Shown here: positions 17,450 through 27,331 of the stretch, in pieces
Position numbering within the stretch: the first letter of the stretch is position 1
Layout: the number at the start of each line of letters is the position of its first letter
Assembly (NCBI RefSeq): GCF_009828855.1
Contig: NZ_WUAG01000001.1
Location: forward strand, 1,550,001-1,614,000
From: Psychromonas sp. L1A2
GTDB lineage: Bacteria; Pseudomonadota; Gammaproteobacteria; Enterobacterales; Psychromonadaceae
Direction: 5' to 3'
DNA length: 64,000 nucleotides
Position numbers and translations under genes: made by a program
Notes under the pieces: model-generated
Database searches by the model: none
What the model saw: only the letters and a program-made list of their open reading frames with translations
What the model was told of the DNA's origin: nothing

Positions 17450-19483
17450 TTGGGGGTCGTTTTACGTAATTTATTTTCTCCTAAAAAACAGGCCGTTATT
17501 TTTGCGATAAAAGGCGTGCTTGCTATGGCCATGGCGTTGACTATTGCAATGGCGCTTAATCTAGAACGGCCATACTGGGCTTTAGTCTCTGCTATTTTTT
17601 TACAATTACGTCCTGAGAGTGGGTTGGTGATTGAAAAAGCGATTTGCCAAATAATAGGAACCATTGTTGGAGGCCTATTTGGCATCTTATTATTAAGCCT
17701 GTTGATGCCATACCCTTATTTAGCATTAGGAACATTAGCCATTTGGTTAGGGTTAAATTCAGCATTATCAGCCATGGTGAGACAAGCCAATTTCGTTTAT
17801 GCCTTTGCAATGGCAGCTGTGACGGCCGCAATTGTTGTGCTTTTAGTCATGGTCGATCCCACTTCTGTTAGTAGCCAAAGCATATTTGATGTAGCTCAAG
17901 CTCGTATGAGTGAGATCATTATCGGATCTATTTGTGCTGGCCTTGTTAGTCATTTATTTTGGCCTGTAAAAGTAAAGCATTCACTACAAATCCAATCAAG
18001 AGCGGTCATAAATCAAACCTTAGATTATCTAGTGGCAGAGTTAGACGCCAAAGGCACACATGAAAAGCGTCATACACAAATTGATAATGTAATGGCGACG
18101 TTAGGTGTTATAAATGATGACTCTAGCGCGGTACGCTACGAAGGACCAAAAGGGCCTGGGCGTTCACGAGCGGCAAACCAATTAGCACAAAAAGTATTAT
18201 CTTTATTAGCCTTAATTCAAATTTTTGGTCGTTTACAACGTAATCATTCAGAACTAATTACCTCTGATTTAGAGCAACTATTTAATAGACTTAAAGAAGT
18301 GCTGGCCAGCATTGCTGCTTCTGATAACTATGAGTTTTGTGCTGAAAAGATTAAAGTCTTTCGTAAAGAGCTAACGGAATGGCGAGTAAATAATACATTT
18401 GAAGCGCCATTTGAATCCCATATGTTTAATGTTGGTTTAGATATTGCGGTAGACATAACTATTTTATTACGTGCCTATAAAGCATTAGAAGAACGAGATA
18501 AAACCTTGTTGAATGCGCCGAGTATGCTGACTTATCGAGACCCTTTAGCGGGTGTTATTGTTGGTTTTAGAACGTTATTAGTATTTGTTATTGGAGCATG
18601 TATTTGGATAAGTACAGGCTCATCTGCAGCGTTGATGGTCATGATTTTACCCGTCATATTTTCTATTATGCTAGCGCGTATACCTTTAGCTATTTTACGA
18701 GTAGTTATTAAGCGTTTATTAATGGGCGTCGTGGTGGCCTCTTTTGTCACTATTTTCTTCGCCCTAAATTTACTGTCGCAAAGTGGCGGACAGCTTGAAA
18801 TATTATTACTGATATTAGCGGGACCTTACTTTTTAGGGTTGTTGTTACTTGCTGATCGTGAAACATTGCCTTATGGCTTAGGGTTTTGTGTGCCATTTTC
18901 AATTTTAGTGAGACCCAGTAGCGATATGAGCTTAGCATTTTCAATCGATTATACATTAAGTGCTGCTATGGCTATTTTTGCAGGTGTCAGTATTTTATTT
19001 TGGATTTTTCACTTGTTTACCGGGCCTAGTGTTCAGTTATTAGTGAGTCGTGTTTTTAAAGCGACTCATAAAGACTTATTAGAGATTGATAATCAGAAAA
19101 TGCCTGCAATTTGGTATAACCGTCGAATGTCGGATAGATTACTAAGGTTAATTAATTACGATCAGGGTTCCCATTCTCGTGCTATTACCGATCTCGCATT
19201 AACCGGACTTAATTTAGGTCATGCAACGGTTCGAGTACAATCAATATGTGAAAATTTAGCGGGTAAAAACTTAAAGCATTTAAAGAAATGGCAATATAAA
19301 TTGGCTGATGCATTTTTATTAGCGAGTAAAGGCAAGTGCGATGAAGAATTTAAACAAGCTTCTGATTTATTATATCAAGAGTTAATTTCTGAAGTAGGCG
19401 ATTCTGCTCAAGTAGAAGCGATTCAAGGGATGTTTATTCGTATTAACCTGACCTTAAAAAGAAGTGCAAGTAAGATAAATTAG
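17450..19483 (+). CDS. FUSC-family inner-membrane efflux protein (AaeB-like)
   Basis: The 677-residue protein has two membrane blocks of about six helices each (about residues 15-175 and 365-520), each followed by a cytoplasmic region. This is the FUSC/AaeB layout. The N-terminal sequence (LERPYWALVSAIFLQLRPESG, IIGTIVGGLFGI) matches the family. With the two upstream genes it forms an AaeXAB-like efflux system, probably for hydroxylated or aromatic carboxylates. The start is TTG at 17450, seven bases behind AAGGAG. No AaeR-like LysR gene is adjacent. Confidence 0.85.
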   Translation: MGVVLRNLFSPKKQAVIFAIKGVLAMAMALTIAMALNLERPYWALVSAIFLQLRPESGLVIEKAICQIIGTIVGGLFGILLLSLLMPYPYLALGTLAIWLGLNSALSAMVRQANFVYAFAMAAVTAAIVVLLVMVDPTSVSSQSIFDVAQARMSEIIIGSICAGLVSHLFWPVKVKHSLQIQSRAVINQTLDYLVAELDAKGTHEKRHTQIDNVMATLGVINDDSSAVRYEGPKGPGRSRAANQLAQKVLSLLALIQIFGRLQRNHSELITSDLEQLFNRLKEVLASIAASDNYEFCAEKIKVFRKELTEWRVNNTFEAPFESHMFNVGLDIAVDITILLRAYKALEERDKTLLNAPSMLTYRDPLAGVIVGFRTLLVFVIGACIWISTGSSAALMVMILPVIFSIMLARIPLAILRVVIKRLLMGVVVASFVTIFFALNLLSQSGGQLEILLLILAGPYFLGLLLLADRETLPYGLGFCVPFSILVRPSSDMSLAFSIDYTLSAAMAIFAGVSILFWIFHLFTGPSVQLLVSRVFKATHKDLLEIDNQKMPAIWYNRRMSDRLLRLINYDQGSHSRAITDLALTGLNLGHATVRVQSICENLAGKNLKHLKKWQYKLADAFLLASKGKCDEEFKQASDLLYQELISEVGDSAQVEAIQGMFIRINLTLKRSASKIN

Positions 19484-19932
19484 TTCAATGAGTTTTATAA
19501 AGGTTAGAAATAAGCGAGTAATTACACATGAGCTTCGATCATTAAATATAAGTTAACCAGTTAATTTAACTATAATTTTTTCATTTCATAATTCATTTTA
19601 ATTGCAAATACAGTTCTTGTATTACGCCTTAATTTCTTCCATTTTTAGTGATAAATAAATACCAATAAATAACTTGTTAATTGGTTGAATTATTTCGTTG
19701 TGCTTGGAGAATTTCTATGTACAATCGGCAAAAAATAGAAGGGGTTAATTTTTTGAAATATTTTGGCCGTTTTTTAATTCATAAAACCACAATATATTTC
19801 ACTTAATACCTAAGTCTAGTGGCTCTACAGAGTTTTCACTTTATCCTATCTATTGTTTTAACCTTTCTTAAACCCTAGCAAGTTTAAGCTTATTTTAACT
19901 GCCATTATGGCTCGACTTTTGGAATATTGAAT
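19484..19932. other. Intergenic region upstream of potABCD
   Basis: About 440 AT-rich bases separate the FUSC gene from potA, with both neighbours on the plus strand. The pot promoter is expected here. I saw no clear terminator for the FUSC operon, no convincing promoter boxes and no small gene. Confidence 0.4.
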
Positions 19933-21039
19933 GTGACTGAGTGCCAACCTCTTTTACAACTGTATGGGGTCAGTAAAACGTTTACCGATAACACGGTATT
20001 GGACGCTTTAGACCTTACTATTTACGACGGTGAATTTCTTACTTTGTTAGGCCCTTCAGGCTGCGGTAAAACCACTGTATTACGTATTATTGCCGGTTTT
20101 GAACAACAAGACCAAGGACAAGTGCTGTTGGATGATAAAGATATATCTATCCTTAAGGCCGAACATCGCCCAGTGAATACGGTATTCCAAAGTTATGCGT
20201 TATTTCCTCATATGAGTGTTTATGACAATATCGCTTTTGGCTTGAAAATGCATAAAGTAGCAAAAGAAGAGATCAATGAACGTGTACTTGAAGCACTTCG
20301 AATGGTGCGTTTAGATAGCTTTGCACAACGTAAACCACATCAATTGTCTGGCGGACAGCAACAACGTGTTGCTATTGCGCGTGCAGTGGTTAATCGCCCT
20401 CGTTTATTATTGTTGGATGAATCTTTAAGTGCGCTTGATTATAAATTGCGCCAAGAGATGCAAATTGAGTTAAAAAGATTACAGCGCCAACTTAACATTA
20501 CGTTTGTGTATGTAACGCATGACCAAGAAGAAGCGTTGTCGATGTCAGATCGTATCGTGGTACTTAATAAAGGTAAAGTGCAGCAAATTGGAACACCTCG
20601 AGAGATTTATGAAACGCCAGTGAATCTTTTTGTGGCACGTTTTATTGGTGAAATAAACCAATTTGATGGTCATGTTGTGCGTCGAATTGATGATAAGCAT
20701 GTTGAAGTGACTGCAGAAGGCGCTGACTGGATAGTACAAACTGATTATCCTTTTGCCGTTAATGACAAAGTACATGTATTACTGCGTCCTGAAGATGTTC
20801 GCTTAACAAAGCCTGAATTAGCTGAAAATACAGTGCATATAGAAGGGCATATTCACGAGTGTAATTATAAAGGCAAAACGTTAGATTCTTATATTCGTTT
20901 ATCAACGGGGACAAACGTGATTGCGAGTGAGTTTTTTGACGAAGACGACCCTGATTTTGATTACCGTTTAGGTCAAAAAGTCGCATTACAATGGATAACC
21001 GGTTGGGAAGTGGTATTGCCATATGAACAAACAATTTAA
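19933..21039 (+). CDS. potA: Spermidine/putrescine ABC transporter ATP-binding protein PotA
   Basis: The ATPase of the polyamine importer has about 368 residues. It contains Walker [10 protein letters not shown], signature LSGGQQQR, Walker [13 protein letters not shown], an H-loop VTHDQEEAL, and a C-terminal TOBE-type domain ([11 protein letters not shown]). Similarity to E. coli PotA is high throughout. The start is non-ATG: GTG at 19933 (nine bases after GGA) seems better than in-frame TTG at 19927, because the TTG is very close to the GGA. It overlaps potB by 17 bases, so the four genes are a translationally coupled operon. Confidence 0.93.
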   Translation: MTECQPLLQLYGVSKTFTDNTVLDALDLTIYDGEFLTLLGPSGCGKTTVLRIIAGFEQQDQGQVLLDDKDISILKAEHRPVNTVFQSYALFPHMSVYDNIAFGLKMHKVAKEEINERVLEALRMVRLDSFAQRKPHQLSGGQQQRVAIARAVVNRPRLLLLDESLSALDYKLRQEMQIELKRLQRQLNITFVYVTHDQEEALSMSDRIVVLNKGKVQQIGTPREIYETPVNLFVARFIGEINQFDGHVVRRIDDKHVEVTAEGADWIVQTDYPFAVNDKVHVLLRPEDVRLTKPELAENTVHIEGHIHECNYKGKTLDSYIRLSTGTNVIASEFFDEDDPDFDYRLGQKVALQWITGWEVVLPYEQTI

Positions 21040-21895
21040 TCAGTTTCGTTTTTGGGCTATTGGTCTAGCAACAAGCTGGCTAGCGCTGTTCGTTTTAGTG
21101 CCGAGCTTAATGGTTTTAGTCACAAGCTTTTTAACGCGTGATGCTGATTTTTTAATACAGTATCAATTTAGTTTAGAGGGCTGGAAAAGTGTGCTTGATC
21201 CGAGCTTTATTTCATTGTTATGGGACTCTGTTTTCATGGCAATGATGACGGCTGCTATTTGTTTGAGTATTGCTTACCCTTTTTCAATCTGCCTAATGGG
21301 CTTACCACAACGCTGGCGTAGTATTATTTTATTCCTGTTAATTGTGCCTTTTTGGACCAATTCACTGGTACGTATTTATGCGATTCAATTTATGTTGGGT
21401 AAAAAAGGGTTAATTAACCAAGGGCTAGAGTTTGTTGGCTTAATTGATAAACCGTTAGATTTATTATACAGCCAGTTTGCTGTGATTTTTGGACTGAGTT
21501 ATATCTTGCTGCCATTTATGATTTTGCCTATCTATTCCTCTATGGAAAAGTTGGATTTTAAATTATTAGATGCTGCAAAAGATTTGGGGGCGAATGCCAC
21601 TGAGCGCTTATTACGCATTACTTTACCGTTAACACTGCCTGGTATTATTGCCGGTTGTTTGATGGTTATTTTACCTGCGATGGGGATGTTTTTTGTGGCT
21701 GATTTATTAGGCGGCTCTAAGCATGCATTGTTGGGGAATGTTATTAAGAATCAGTTTATTCAAACTCGTGACTGGCCATTCGGCGCTGCACTGAGCATAT
21801 TAATGATCGCATTGTTGTCATTTATGCTTTGGCTTTATTACCGTGCGACTAAAATGTCGAATCGCGCTGGAGGCATTAATGACTCGAATTTTTAA
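21023..21895 (+). CDS. potB: Polyamine ABC transporter permease PotB
   Basis: This 290-residue inner-membrane permease has about six helices. The EAA loop typical of binding-protein-dependent importers is visible as [20 protein letters not shown]. Other PotB marks include [12 protein letters not shown] and [21 protein letters not shown]. It pairs with PotC to form the polyamine channel driven by PotA. It overlaps potA by 17 bases and potC by 17 bases. Confidence 0.93.
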   Translation: MNKQFNQFRFWAIGLATSWLALFVLVPSLMVLVTSFLTRDADFLIQYQFSLEGWKSVLDPSFISLLWDSVFMAMMTAAICLSIAYPFSICLMGLPQRWRSIILFLLIVPFWTNSLVRIYAIQFMLGKKGLINQGLEFVGLIDKPLDLLYSQFAVIFGLSYILLPFMILPIYSSMEKLDFKLLDAAKDLGANATERLLRITLPLTLPGIIAGCLMVILPAMGMFFVADLLGGSKHALLGNVIKNQFIQTRDWPFGAALSILMIALLSFMLWLYYRATKMSNRAGGINDSNF

Positions 21896-22652
21896 ATTAG
21901 GTTTTATCGGTTTAGTGCTTTTATATGTATATACACCGATTTTAATCTTAGTGACGAACTCTTTTAATGCTTCTCGTTATGGTTATAAATGGGATGGTTT
22001 TACCTTTAAATGGTATGAAAAATTATTTGAGAATGACTCTTTAATGGAAGCAGGGTGGCATACATTACAAGTCGGTCTTACTAGCGCAACAGCGGCTACG
22101 GTAATTGGTACATTAGCAGCAGTGGCACTACAGCGTTACCGTTTTTATGGTAAAGGTGCAGTCTCATCACTGGTGTTCGTGAGTATGTTAACGCCTGATA
22201 TTGTGATGGCTATTGCGTTGCTCATTTTATTTATCACTTTGGGTATTGAGCTTGGTTATATGTCGTTATTAATTGCGCATATTACTTTTTGTTTGCCTTT
22301 TGTGATTATCAGTGTGTTTTCACGCTTAAAAGGAATGGATATGTCGGTGACTGAAGCTGCACGTGATTTGGGCGCTAATGAGTGGAACGTGTTTAGTAAA
22401 ATTATTTTTCCGATGATCTTGCCGGCTATTGCTTCTGGCTGGTTGTTAAGTTTTACCTTATCAATAGATGATGTAATTGTAAGTTCCTTTGTGACGGGGC
22501 CTGGCTATGAAATATTACCGCTAAAAGTATATTCCATGGTGCGTGTTGGTGTGTCACCAGAGGTAAATGCTATCTCTACCTTGCTCTTTTTGGGCTCGGT
22601 ATTATTAATTGTAATATCACAACTACTACTACGTAAAAAAGGAAGTTTGTAA
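21879..22652 (+). CDS. potC: Polyamine ABC transporter permease PotC
   Basis: This is the second permease of the polyamine importer, 257 residues from ATG 21879. That start has GGAGG six bases upstream (21869-21873). An upstream in-frame ATG at 21843 would add 12 residues absent from known PotC. The EAA loop is EAARDLGANEWNVFSKIIFP, and the C-terminal region LSFTLSIDDVIVSSFVTGPG is nearly the E. coli text. Its stop codon overlaps the potD start by one base (TAATG). Confidence 0.93.
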   Translation: MTRIFKLGFIGLVLLYVYTPILILVTNSFNASRYGYKWDGFTFKWYEKLFENDSLMEAGWHTLQVGLTSATAATVIGTLAAVALQRYRFYGKGAVSSLVFVSMLTPDIVMAIALLILFITLGIELGYMSLLIAHITFCLPFVIISVFSRLKGMDMSVTEAARDLGANEWNVFSKIIFPMILPAIASGWLLSFTLSIDDVIVSSFVTGPGYEILPLKVYSMVRVGVSPEVNAISTLLFLGSVLLIVISQLLLRKKGSL

Positions 22653-23683
22653 TGAAGAAATGGTTAACCCTAACAGCAATGATGCTGATCAGTTTTTCAT
22701 CAGTTGCACAAGAAAAGGTCGTATTATACAACTGGGCAGATTACATTCCAGACTCTGTATTACGCTCATTTACTAAGGAAACAGGTATTAAAGTTGAAGT
22801 TGCTACGTTCGATAGTAATGAAACGATGTTTGCTAAGTTACAATTAGTTAATGGTAAAGGCTATGATTTAGCGATACCGACTACGTTTTTTATTGAACGT
22901 ATGAAACGTGCGGATCTGATACAGCCTATTGATAAATCTAAGTTAAAGAACTTTAAAAACCTAGAACCGTCATTACTGAATCAGGCTTACGATCCTAACA
23001 ATAAATATAGTATTCCGTATCTTTGGGGGAGTACTGCGATTGCCGTTAATACGGATGAGATGGATGCGTCATCTATTACGTCGTGGAAAGATCTTTGGAA
23101 ACCAGAATTTAAAGATCAAATTCTGTTATTAGATGATGTTCGAGATATCTTTTTAATGGCATTAAAAGCAAAAGGCTTTGAAAATAACACAACTAACGAA
23201 GACGAAATTCGTCAAGCTTATGAAGCATTAGTTGAACTATTACCTAATGTGAAATTGTTCTTGTCTGACTCGCCAAAGGGGCCACTTATTCAAGGTAATG
23301 TCCCAATGGGCGTTATGTGGAATGGCGAAACGTATATGGCACAACTTGAGTTAGGTACCGTTGAGTATGTGTACCCAAGTGAAGGTGTTACGCTTTGGGT
23401 GGATAGCTTTGTGATTCCAAAAGGTGCGGAGAACGTTGAAAATGCTCATAAGTTTATCGATTATGTTTTACGTGCAGATATTGGGAAAATTATTTTAGAG
23501 GGGGTAGGGAATTCAACACCTAACAGAGCAACTATTTCATTATTAAGTGAAGAGATGCGTAACAATCCAATGGTTGTTCCACCTGCAGAAGTGATTGAAA
23601 AAGGTTCTTTTCATAGGGATTTAGGTGAAGTGAATGCTATTTATGAAAAGTATTGGCAAATGCTAAAGCAAGCTAAATCATAA
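22652..23683 (+). CDS. potD: Periplasmic spermidine/putrescine-binding protein PotD
   Basis: The 343-residue secreted solute-binding protein has a signal peptide (MKKWLTLTAMMLISFSSVAQ) and a two-lobed mature domain that opens VVLYNWADYIPDSVL, the PotD/PotF hallmark. It captures polyamines in the periplasm for PotABC. WGSTAIAVN and MGVMWNGETY are further family signatures. Spermidine or putrescine preference cannot be decided by eye. It is the last gene of the operon and is followed by a terminator. Confidence 0.92.
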   Translation: MKKWLTLTAMMLISFSSVAQEKVVLYNWADYIPDSVLRSFTKETGIKVEVATFDSNETMFAKLQLVNGKGYDLAIPTTFFIERMKRADLIQPIDKSKLKNFKNLEPSLLNQAYDPNNKYSIPYLWGSTAIAVNTDEMDASSITSWKDLWKPEFKDQILLLDDVRDIFLMALKAKGFENNTTNEDEIRQAYEALVELLPNVKLFLSDSPKGPLIQGNVPMGVMWNGETYMAQLELGTVEYVYPSEGVTLWVDSFVIPKGAENVENAHKFIDYVLRADIGKIILEGVGNSTPNRATISLLSEEMRNNPMVVPPAEVIEKGSFHRDLGEVNAIYEKYWQMLKQAKS

Positions 23684-23740
23684 TGATGGTTTAAGTTAAG
23701 TGCTTTGCTATCCTGATAGATAGCTTTAAACTCTATTTAA

Positions 23741-23767
23741 AACCGCTCATACCAGAGCGGTTTTTTA
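23741..23767 (+). terminator. Terminator of the potABCD operon
   Basis: The stem AACCGCTC / GAGCGGTT with a six-base loop is followed by TTTTATTG. It lies 60 bases past the potD stop codon. Confidence 0.9.
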
Positions 23768-23989
23768 TTGCGTTTTATTGATGGATTGATACTTATTTTT
23801 AGTCTTTATTAGCGTTTTAAATGAGTTAAGTAACAGGGTATTAGGAAGTTGTTCTGTAAATAAAAGGGCAGATATTATCTACCCAATTTATTTAACTAAT
23901 TTATCTAAATTTAGGGGGTCACCTCCTACCCAATACCCATGATCAACATTCCTTAATGATGGTGAAATAACCTGTTTTTATAAGATTTA

Positions 23990-24952
23990 TTACATCAACT
24001 GCAACCAATATAATAATGACACTCCAAGGCTACAAGTCACTAATGAACCAATCGTTGTCATAGCAATAATATTTGCTGCTAGTGCTGCACTGTGACCCAT
24101 TGCTCTCGCCATCACATAACTTGCTGCTGCTGTTGGCGCGGCAGACATGAAGAAAACTAACCCAAGTGTTTCACCGGTATAACCTAAAAAGTATGCGCCA
24201 CCAGTGATGAATATTGGCCCGATAACAATTTTTAATATAGTAGAAAAACGGCAATTAAGGCTATTATCTTTCAAAGATTTAATACTCAAACTTCCGCCAG
24301 TGCATAACAGGGCTACAGGCAATGTCATATCAGAAAAGTATTGGCCTGTATTAATGACGATATCAGGTACTGGAATAGTTAATACAAAGAAGATTAATCC
24401 TAAAATAATACTGATAATCAGTGGGTTTTTAAGAATAGATTTCATTAAGCCGATCAGCATTTTTGGATTAAAGCCTTCTTCCTTAGGCGATAATATAATC
24501 ACTGATAAAATATTATAAAGTACGGTATGCGCAGCAACATAAACGGCTGCTAGTCCTAGACTCGCTTCACCATAAACATTGGCCATATAGGCCAAGCCAA
24601 TAATGGCGGTATTACTTCGAAATGCACCTTGAATAACGACACCATGATGGTGTTTGTCTTTTATCCAATATTGAGTGACTAAGATACATAACATAAAGAA
24701 TAGGAAGTTGGCGATTAAGCCATAAGCGATCAGGTCAAAGTCTATGACTGCTTCATGATCCATTTTAACAATGCCTAGAAAAAGTAAAGCTGGCAGGGTC
24801 ACCTTAAATACCAACTTCGAACCTACTTCAATAAAAGCATCATTAATCGTATTCGTTTTTCTTAAAAACCACCCTAAAAAAAGTAATAGGCAAATCGGTC
24901 CTACAATGGAAAACGAAAACTGTAATGATTCAAAAAACATGAAATATCTCAT
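23990..24952 (-). CDS. AEC-family (auxin efflux carrier-like) transporter
   Basis: The 320-residue protein has about 10 hydrophobic helices in two repeats of five, the fold of the AEC/BASS-type carriers. Family text includes FLGWFLRKTNTIND near the N-terminus, RSNTAIIGLAYM, and a C-terminal AAPTAAASYVMARAMGHS. Bacterial members carry malonate, malate or other organic acids, or are uncharacterised. The start is ATG 24952 or ATG 24940; only the latter has a weak GAGA upstream. It is convergent with the pot operon and monocistronic. Confidence 0.85.
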   Translation of the reverse strand: MRYFMFFESLQFSFSIVGPICLLLFLGWFLRKTNTINDAFIEVGSKLVFKVTLPALLFLGIVKMDHEAVIDFDLIAYGLIANFLFFMLCILVTQYWIKDKHHHGVVIQGAFRSNTAIIGLAYMANVYGEASLGLAAVYVAAHTVLYNILSVIILSPKEEGFNPKMLIGLMKSILKNPLIISIILGLIFFVLTIPVPDIVINTGQYFSDMTLPVALLCTGGSLSIKSLKDNSLNCRFSTILKIVIGPIFITGGAYFLGYTGETLGLVFFMSAAPTAAASYVMARAMGHSAALAANIIAMTTIGSLVTCSLGVSLLYWLQLM

Positions 24953-25537
24953 TTATTAATGATTATAAAAGGGCGTAAGTTGCTGTTGCTAGGTTATATA
25001 TAATGTTAAGCACGATTAGAACAATACGGTTAAGTTTTTCATTTTGCATGAATTACTCAGTTCTTTATATAAAAAAGTGAATCAATTTTAAGCTAAAAGG
25101 TTTTTAGAGGGATAATGGCGATAGAGTTGTGTACTTTAGGAAGGAGCGCATGTTGAATCTTTTAAAAACGAACAAGGTTATTGTTGCCATAAAATTGAAT
25201 GATTAACTCTGTAGATTGACCTTGCTGACTTAGCTTTTTTATAGCACTGGTAACACTTTAGTGAACAACGGGTTTCCTCTGTTTGTGCATTGCTTAAATG
25301 ATTAACTAAAATTGTTTATTTTAAGTACGTTATAAAAAATTATGTTACTTGTTCGGTCACAGATGATTGACTAAGGTTGCTTTCACATTTTATTAACATT
25401 AAAATTGGGTAGGCTTATAGGCTTTATTTTTTCATCTTATGATTCATCATTAATATTACCTATACTGCAAAGCCAAACAGGGAATGTTGGACAGCAATTC
25501 CCTACCCCCCGAAATTTTTAAAATAAGGCTATTTAAT
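24953..25537. other. Divergent intergenic region
   Basis: This region lies between the AEC gene and the cytochrome c gene. Close to the cytochrome start there is a small hairpin, GGGAAT / ATTCCC (25480-25502). I did not see other structure or a convincing small gene. Confidence 0.4.
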
Positions 25538-26839
25538 ATGCTAAAACGTATTGTTTATGGCGTATCTGGCGCAGTTATTGTTGGACTTGGTTTATTCAGT
25601 TTTTATGCTTGGAATTCCTCAATTGATCCCATTGCACCTCCAGTTAACGCAGACTACCCCCCACAAGTTATCGAACAAGGTAAAATACTTGCTGCTGCAG
25701 GTTATTGCAGTACTTGTCATACCACTCCTGATGGAGAGGCTTATGCAGGTAACTATGAAATGCACACTGAATTTGGCACTATTTACTCAAGTAACATTAC
25801 GCCAGATGTTGAAACAGGTATTGGTAGTTGGTCTGAAGCTGCCTTTAATCGTGCTATGCGCACTGGTGTAAGTCGTGATGGACATCATTTATTACCTGCA
25901 TTTCCTTATGAACATTTTAACAAAATGAGTGACGATGATATTGCTGCTATTTACGCTTATATCATGACGTCAATTCCTGCTGTTAACCAAGTTAAAAAAG
26001 AAAATGGTATTCCATTCCCGCTTAATATTCGTTGGTTGCAAGCTGGCTGGAAATTATTATTCGCGGATACACAGAGCTTCGAAATTAATGATAATAAATC
26101 TGAGCAGTGGAATCGTGGTGCTTATTTAGCTGAAGGCGTTGCCCATTGTGGTGCTTGTCATACCCCACGTAATGCATTAGGCGGTGAAAAATACGACCAA
26201 ATGTATCAAGGAGCTGCAATTGATGGTTGGATTGCACCATCATTAACGTCTACGAGTACCTCACCAATTCCTTGGCGAGCACAAGACTTTTATGAATATT
26301 TAACAACAGGTAACTCTCCATACCATGGCAGTGCAGCCGGCCCTATGGCGCCTGTTATGCATAAAGGTTTATCTGCCTTACCTAAGAGCGATATTGAAGC
26401 CATTAGTTACTATTTTGCAGATCATTCAGACGCAAAAGAAAGTGATGATCCTGCTGAAAATAGTCATTTGCAAACGGCAATTGCTGCGCAACATATACAA
26501 ACCGATCTTCGTATTGATGAAGGTGCTCGCTTATATGCAACGGCTTGCCAAGCATGTCATTACAGTAGTGATGAATTAGTGAAAGGACGTCCATTACTGA
26601 CGTTGGGTTCTGCAACTCACCTTGATCAACCAACTAACTTGGTTAACGTTATACTGGACGGTGTGCGTAACGATCAAGGTATAAGCGGTGTGGTTATGCC
26701 TGGATTCCGTGATGCACTTAGTGATCAAGATATATCTGCTATCGCCGCGTATTTACGACAAGCGACAGGTAAAAGTGCTTGGCCGGAATTACAACAAAAA
26801 GTAATTGAAATCCGTAACCAACCTCGATTCGAGCAATAA
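25538..26839 (+). CDS. Tri-haem cytochrome c subunit of a molybdenum hydroxylase
   Basis: From ATG 25538 the protein has 433 residues. It has an N-terminal membrane anchor (about residues 5-25) and three c-type haem sites: CSTCH (57-61), CGACH (204-208) and CQACH (337-341). This is the three-domain layout of the cytochrome subunits of alcohol or aldehyde dehydrogenases. It would carry electrons from the Mo/2Fe-2S subunits, encoded next, to the respiratory chain in the periplasm. An earlier ATG at 25484 is in frame but has no ribosome site and would place polar residues before the anchor. Confidence 0.88.
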   Translation: MLKRIVYGVSGAVIVGLGLFSFYAWNSSIDPIAPPVNADYPPQVIEQGKILAAAGYCSTCHTTPDGEAYAGNYEMHTEFGTIYSSNITPDVETGIGSWSEAAFNRAMRTGVSRDGHHLLPAFPYEHFNKMSDDDIAAIYAYIMTSIPAVNQVKKENGIPFPLNIRWLQAGWKLLFADTQSFEINDNKSEQWNRGAYLAEGVAHCGACHTPRNALGGEKYDQMYQGAAIDGWIAPSLTSTSTSPIPWRAQDFYEYLTTGNSPYHGSAAGPMAPVMHKGLSALPKSDIEAISYYFADHSDAKESDDPAENSHLQTAIAAQHIQTDLRIDEGARLYATACQACHYSSDELVKGRPLLTLGSATHLDQPTNLVNVILDGVRNDQGISGVVMPGFRDALSDQDISAIAAYLRQATGKSAWPELQQKVIEIRNQPRFEQ

Positions 26840-26857
26840 TTCACAGGAGAAGTGACA

Positions 26858-27331
26858 ATGGCAAAATTTATTTTAAACGGCGAGTCAATGACTGCCGATG
26901 TAGAAAGTGATACTCCTTTACTGTGGGTTATTCGTGATGAATTAGATATGACAGGGACTAAATTTGGTTGTGGTATTGGTACTTGCGGTGCTTGTACTGT
27001 GCATGTAGGTGGGCGTGCTACACGTTCATGTATTACGCCGGTATCGTCAGTTGAAGGTGCGGAAATTACGACGATTGAAGGGTTGTCAGAAAAAGACGAT
27101 CATCCTTTGCAAATTTCCTGGAAAAACTTACAGGTGCCACAATGTGGTTACTGTCAGTCAGGACAAATTATGCAGGCGGCTGCATTGTTGAAAGACATTC
27201 CTAAACCAACGGATAAAGATATTGATGCAGTGATGGGCGGTAACTTATGCCGTTGTATGACTTACGTACGTATCCGCAGTGCGATTCATGAAGCAGCAAA
27301 TGCAATTGAAATCAAAGGAGAGCAATCATGA
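26858..27331 (+). CDS. [2Fe-2S] subunit of a molybdenum hydroxylase (IorA-like)
   Basis: This 157-residue subunit has two iron-sulfur domains. The plant-ferredoxin-type cluster ligands are in FGCGIGTCGACTVHV plus a later Cys (RSC). The second, four-helix cluster ligands are in QCGYCQSGQ and GNLCRC. Such short subunits pair with isoquinoline 1-oxidoreductase or aldehyde-oxidase-type large subunits lacking an FAD subunit. ATG 26858 with AGGAGA in front is preferred over GTG 26852. It overlaps the following gene by four bases (ATGA). Confidence 0.92.
   Translation: MAKFILNGESMTADVESDTPLLWVIRDELDMTGTKFGCGIGTCGACTVHVGGRATRSCITPVSSVEGAEITTIEGLSEKDDHPLQISWKNLQVPQCGYCQSGQIMQAAALLKDIPKPTDKDIDAVMGGNLCRCMTYVRIRSAIHEAANAIEIKGEQS

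Noticed and set aside
16369-19483. Calling the efflux operon aaeXAB outright
   Set aside because: The architecture fits, but sequence similarity judged by eye is only family-level and no aaeR is adjacent, so the symbols were left out.
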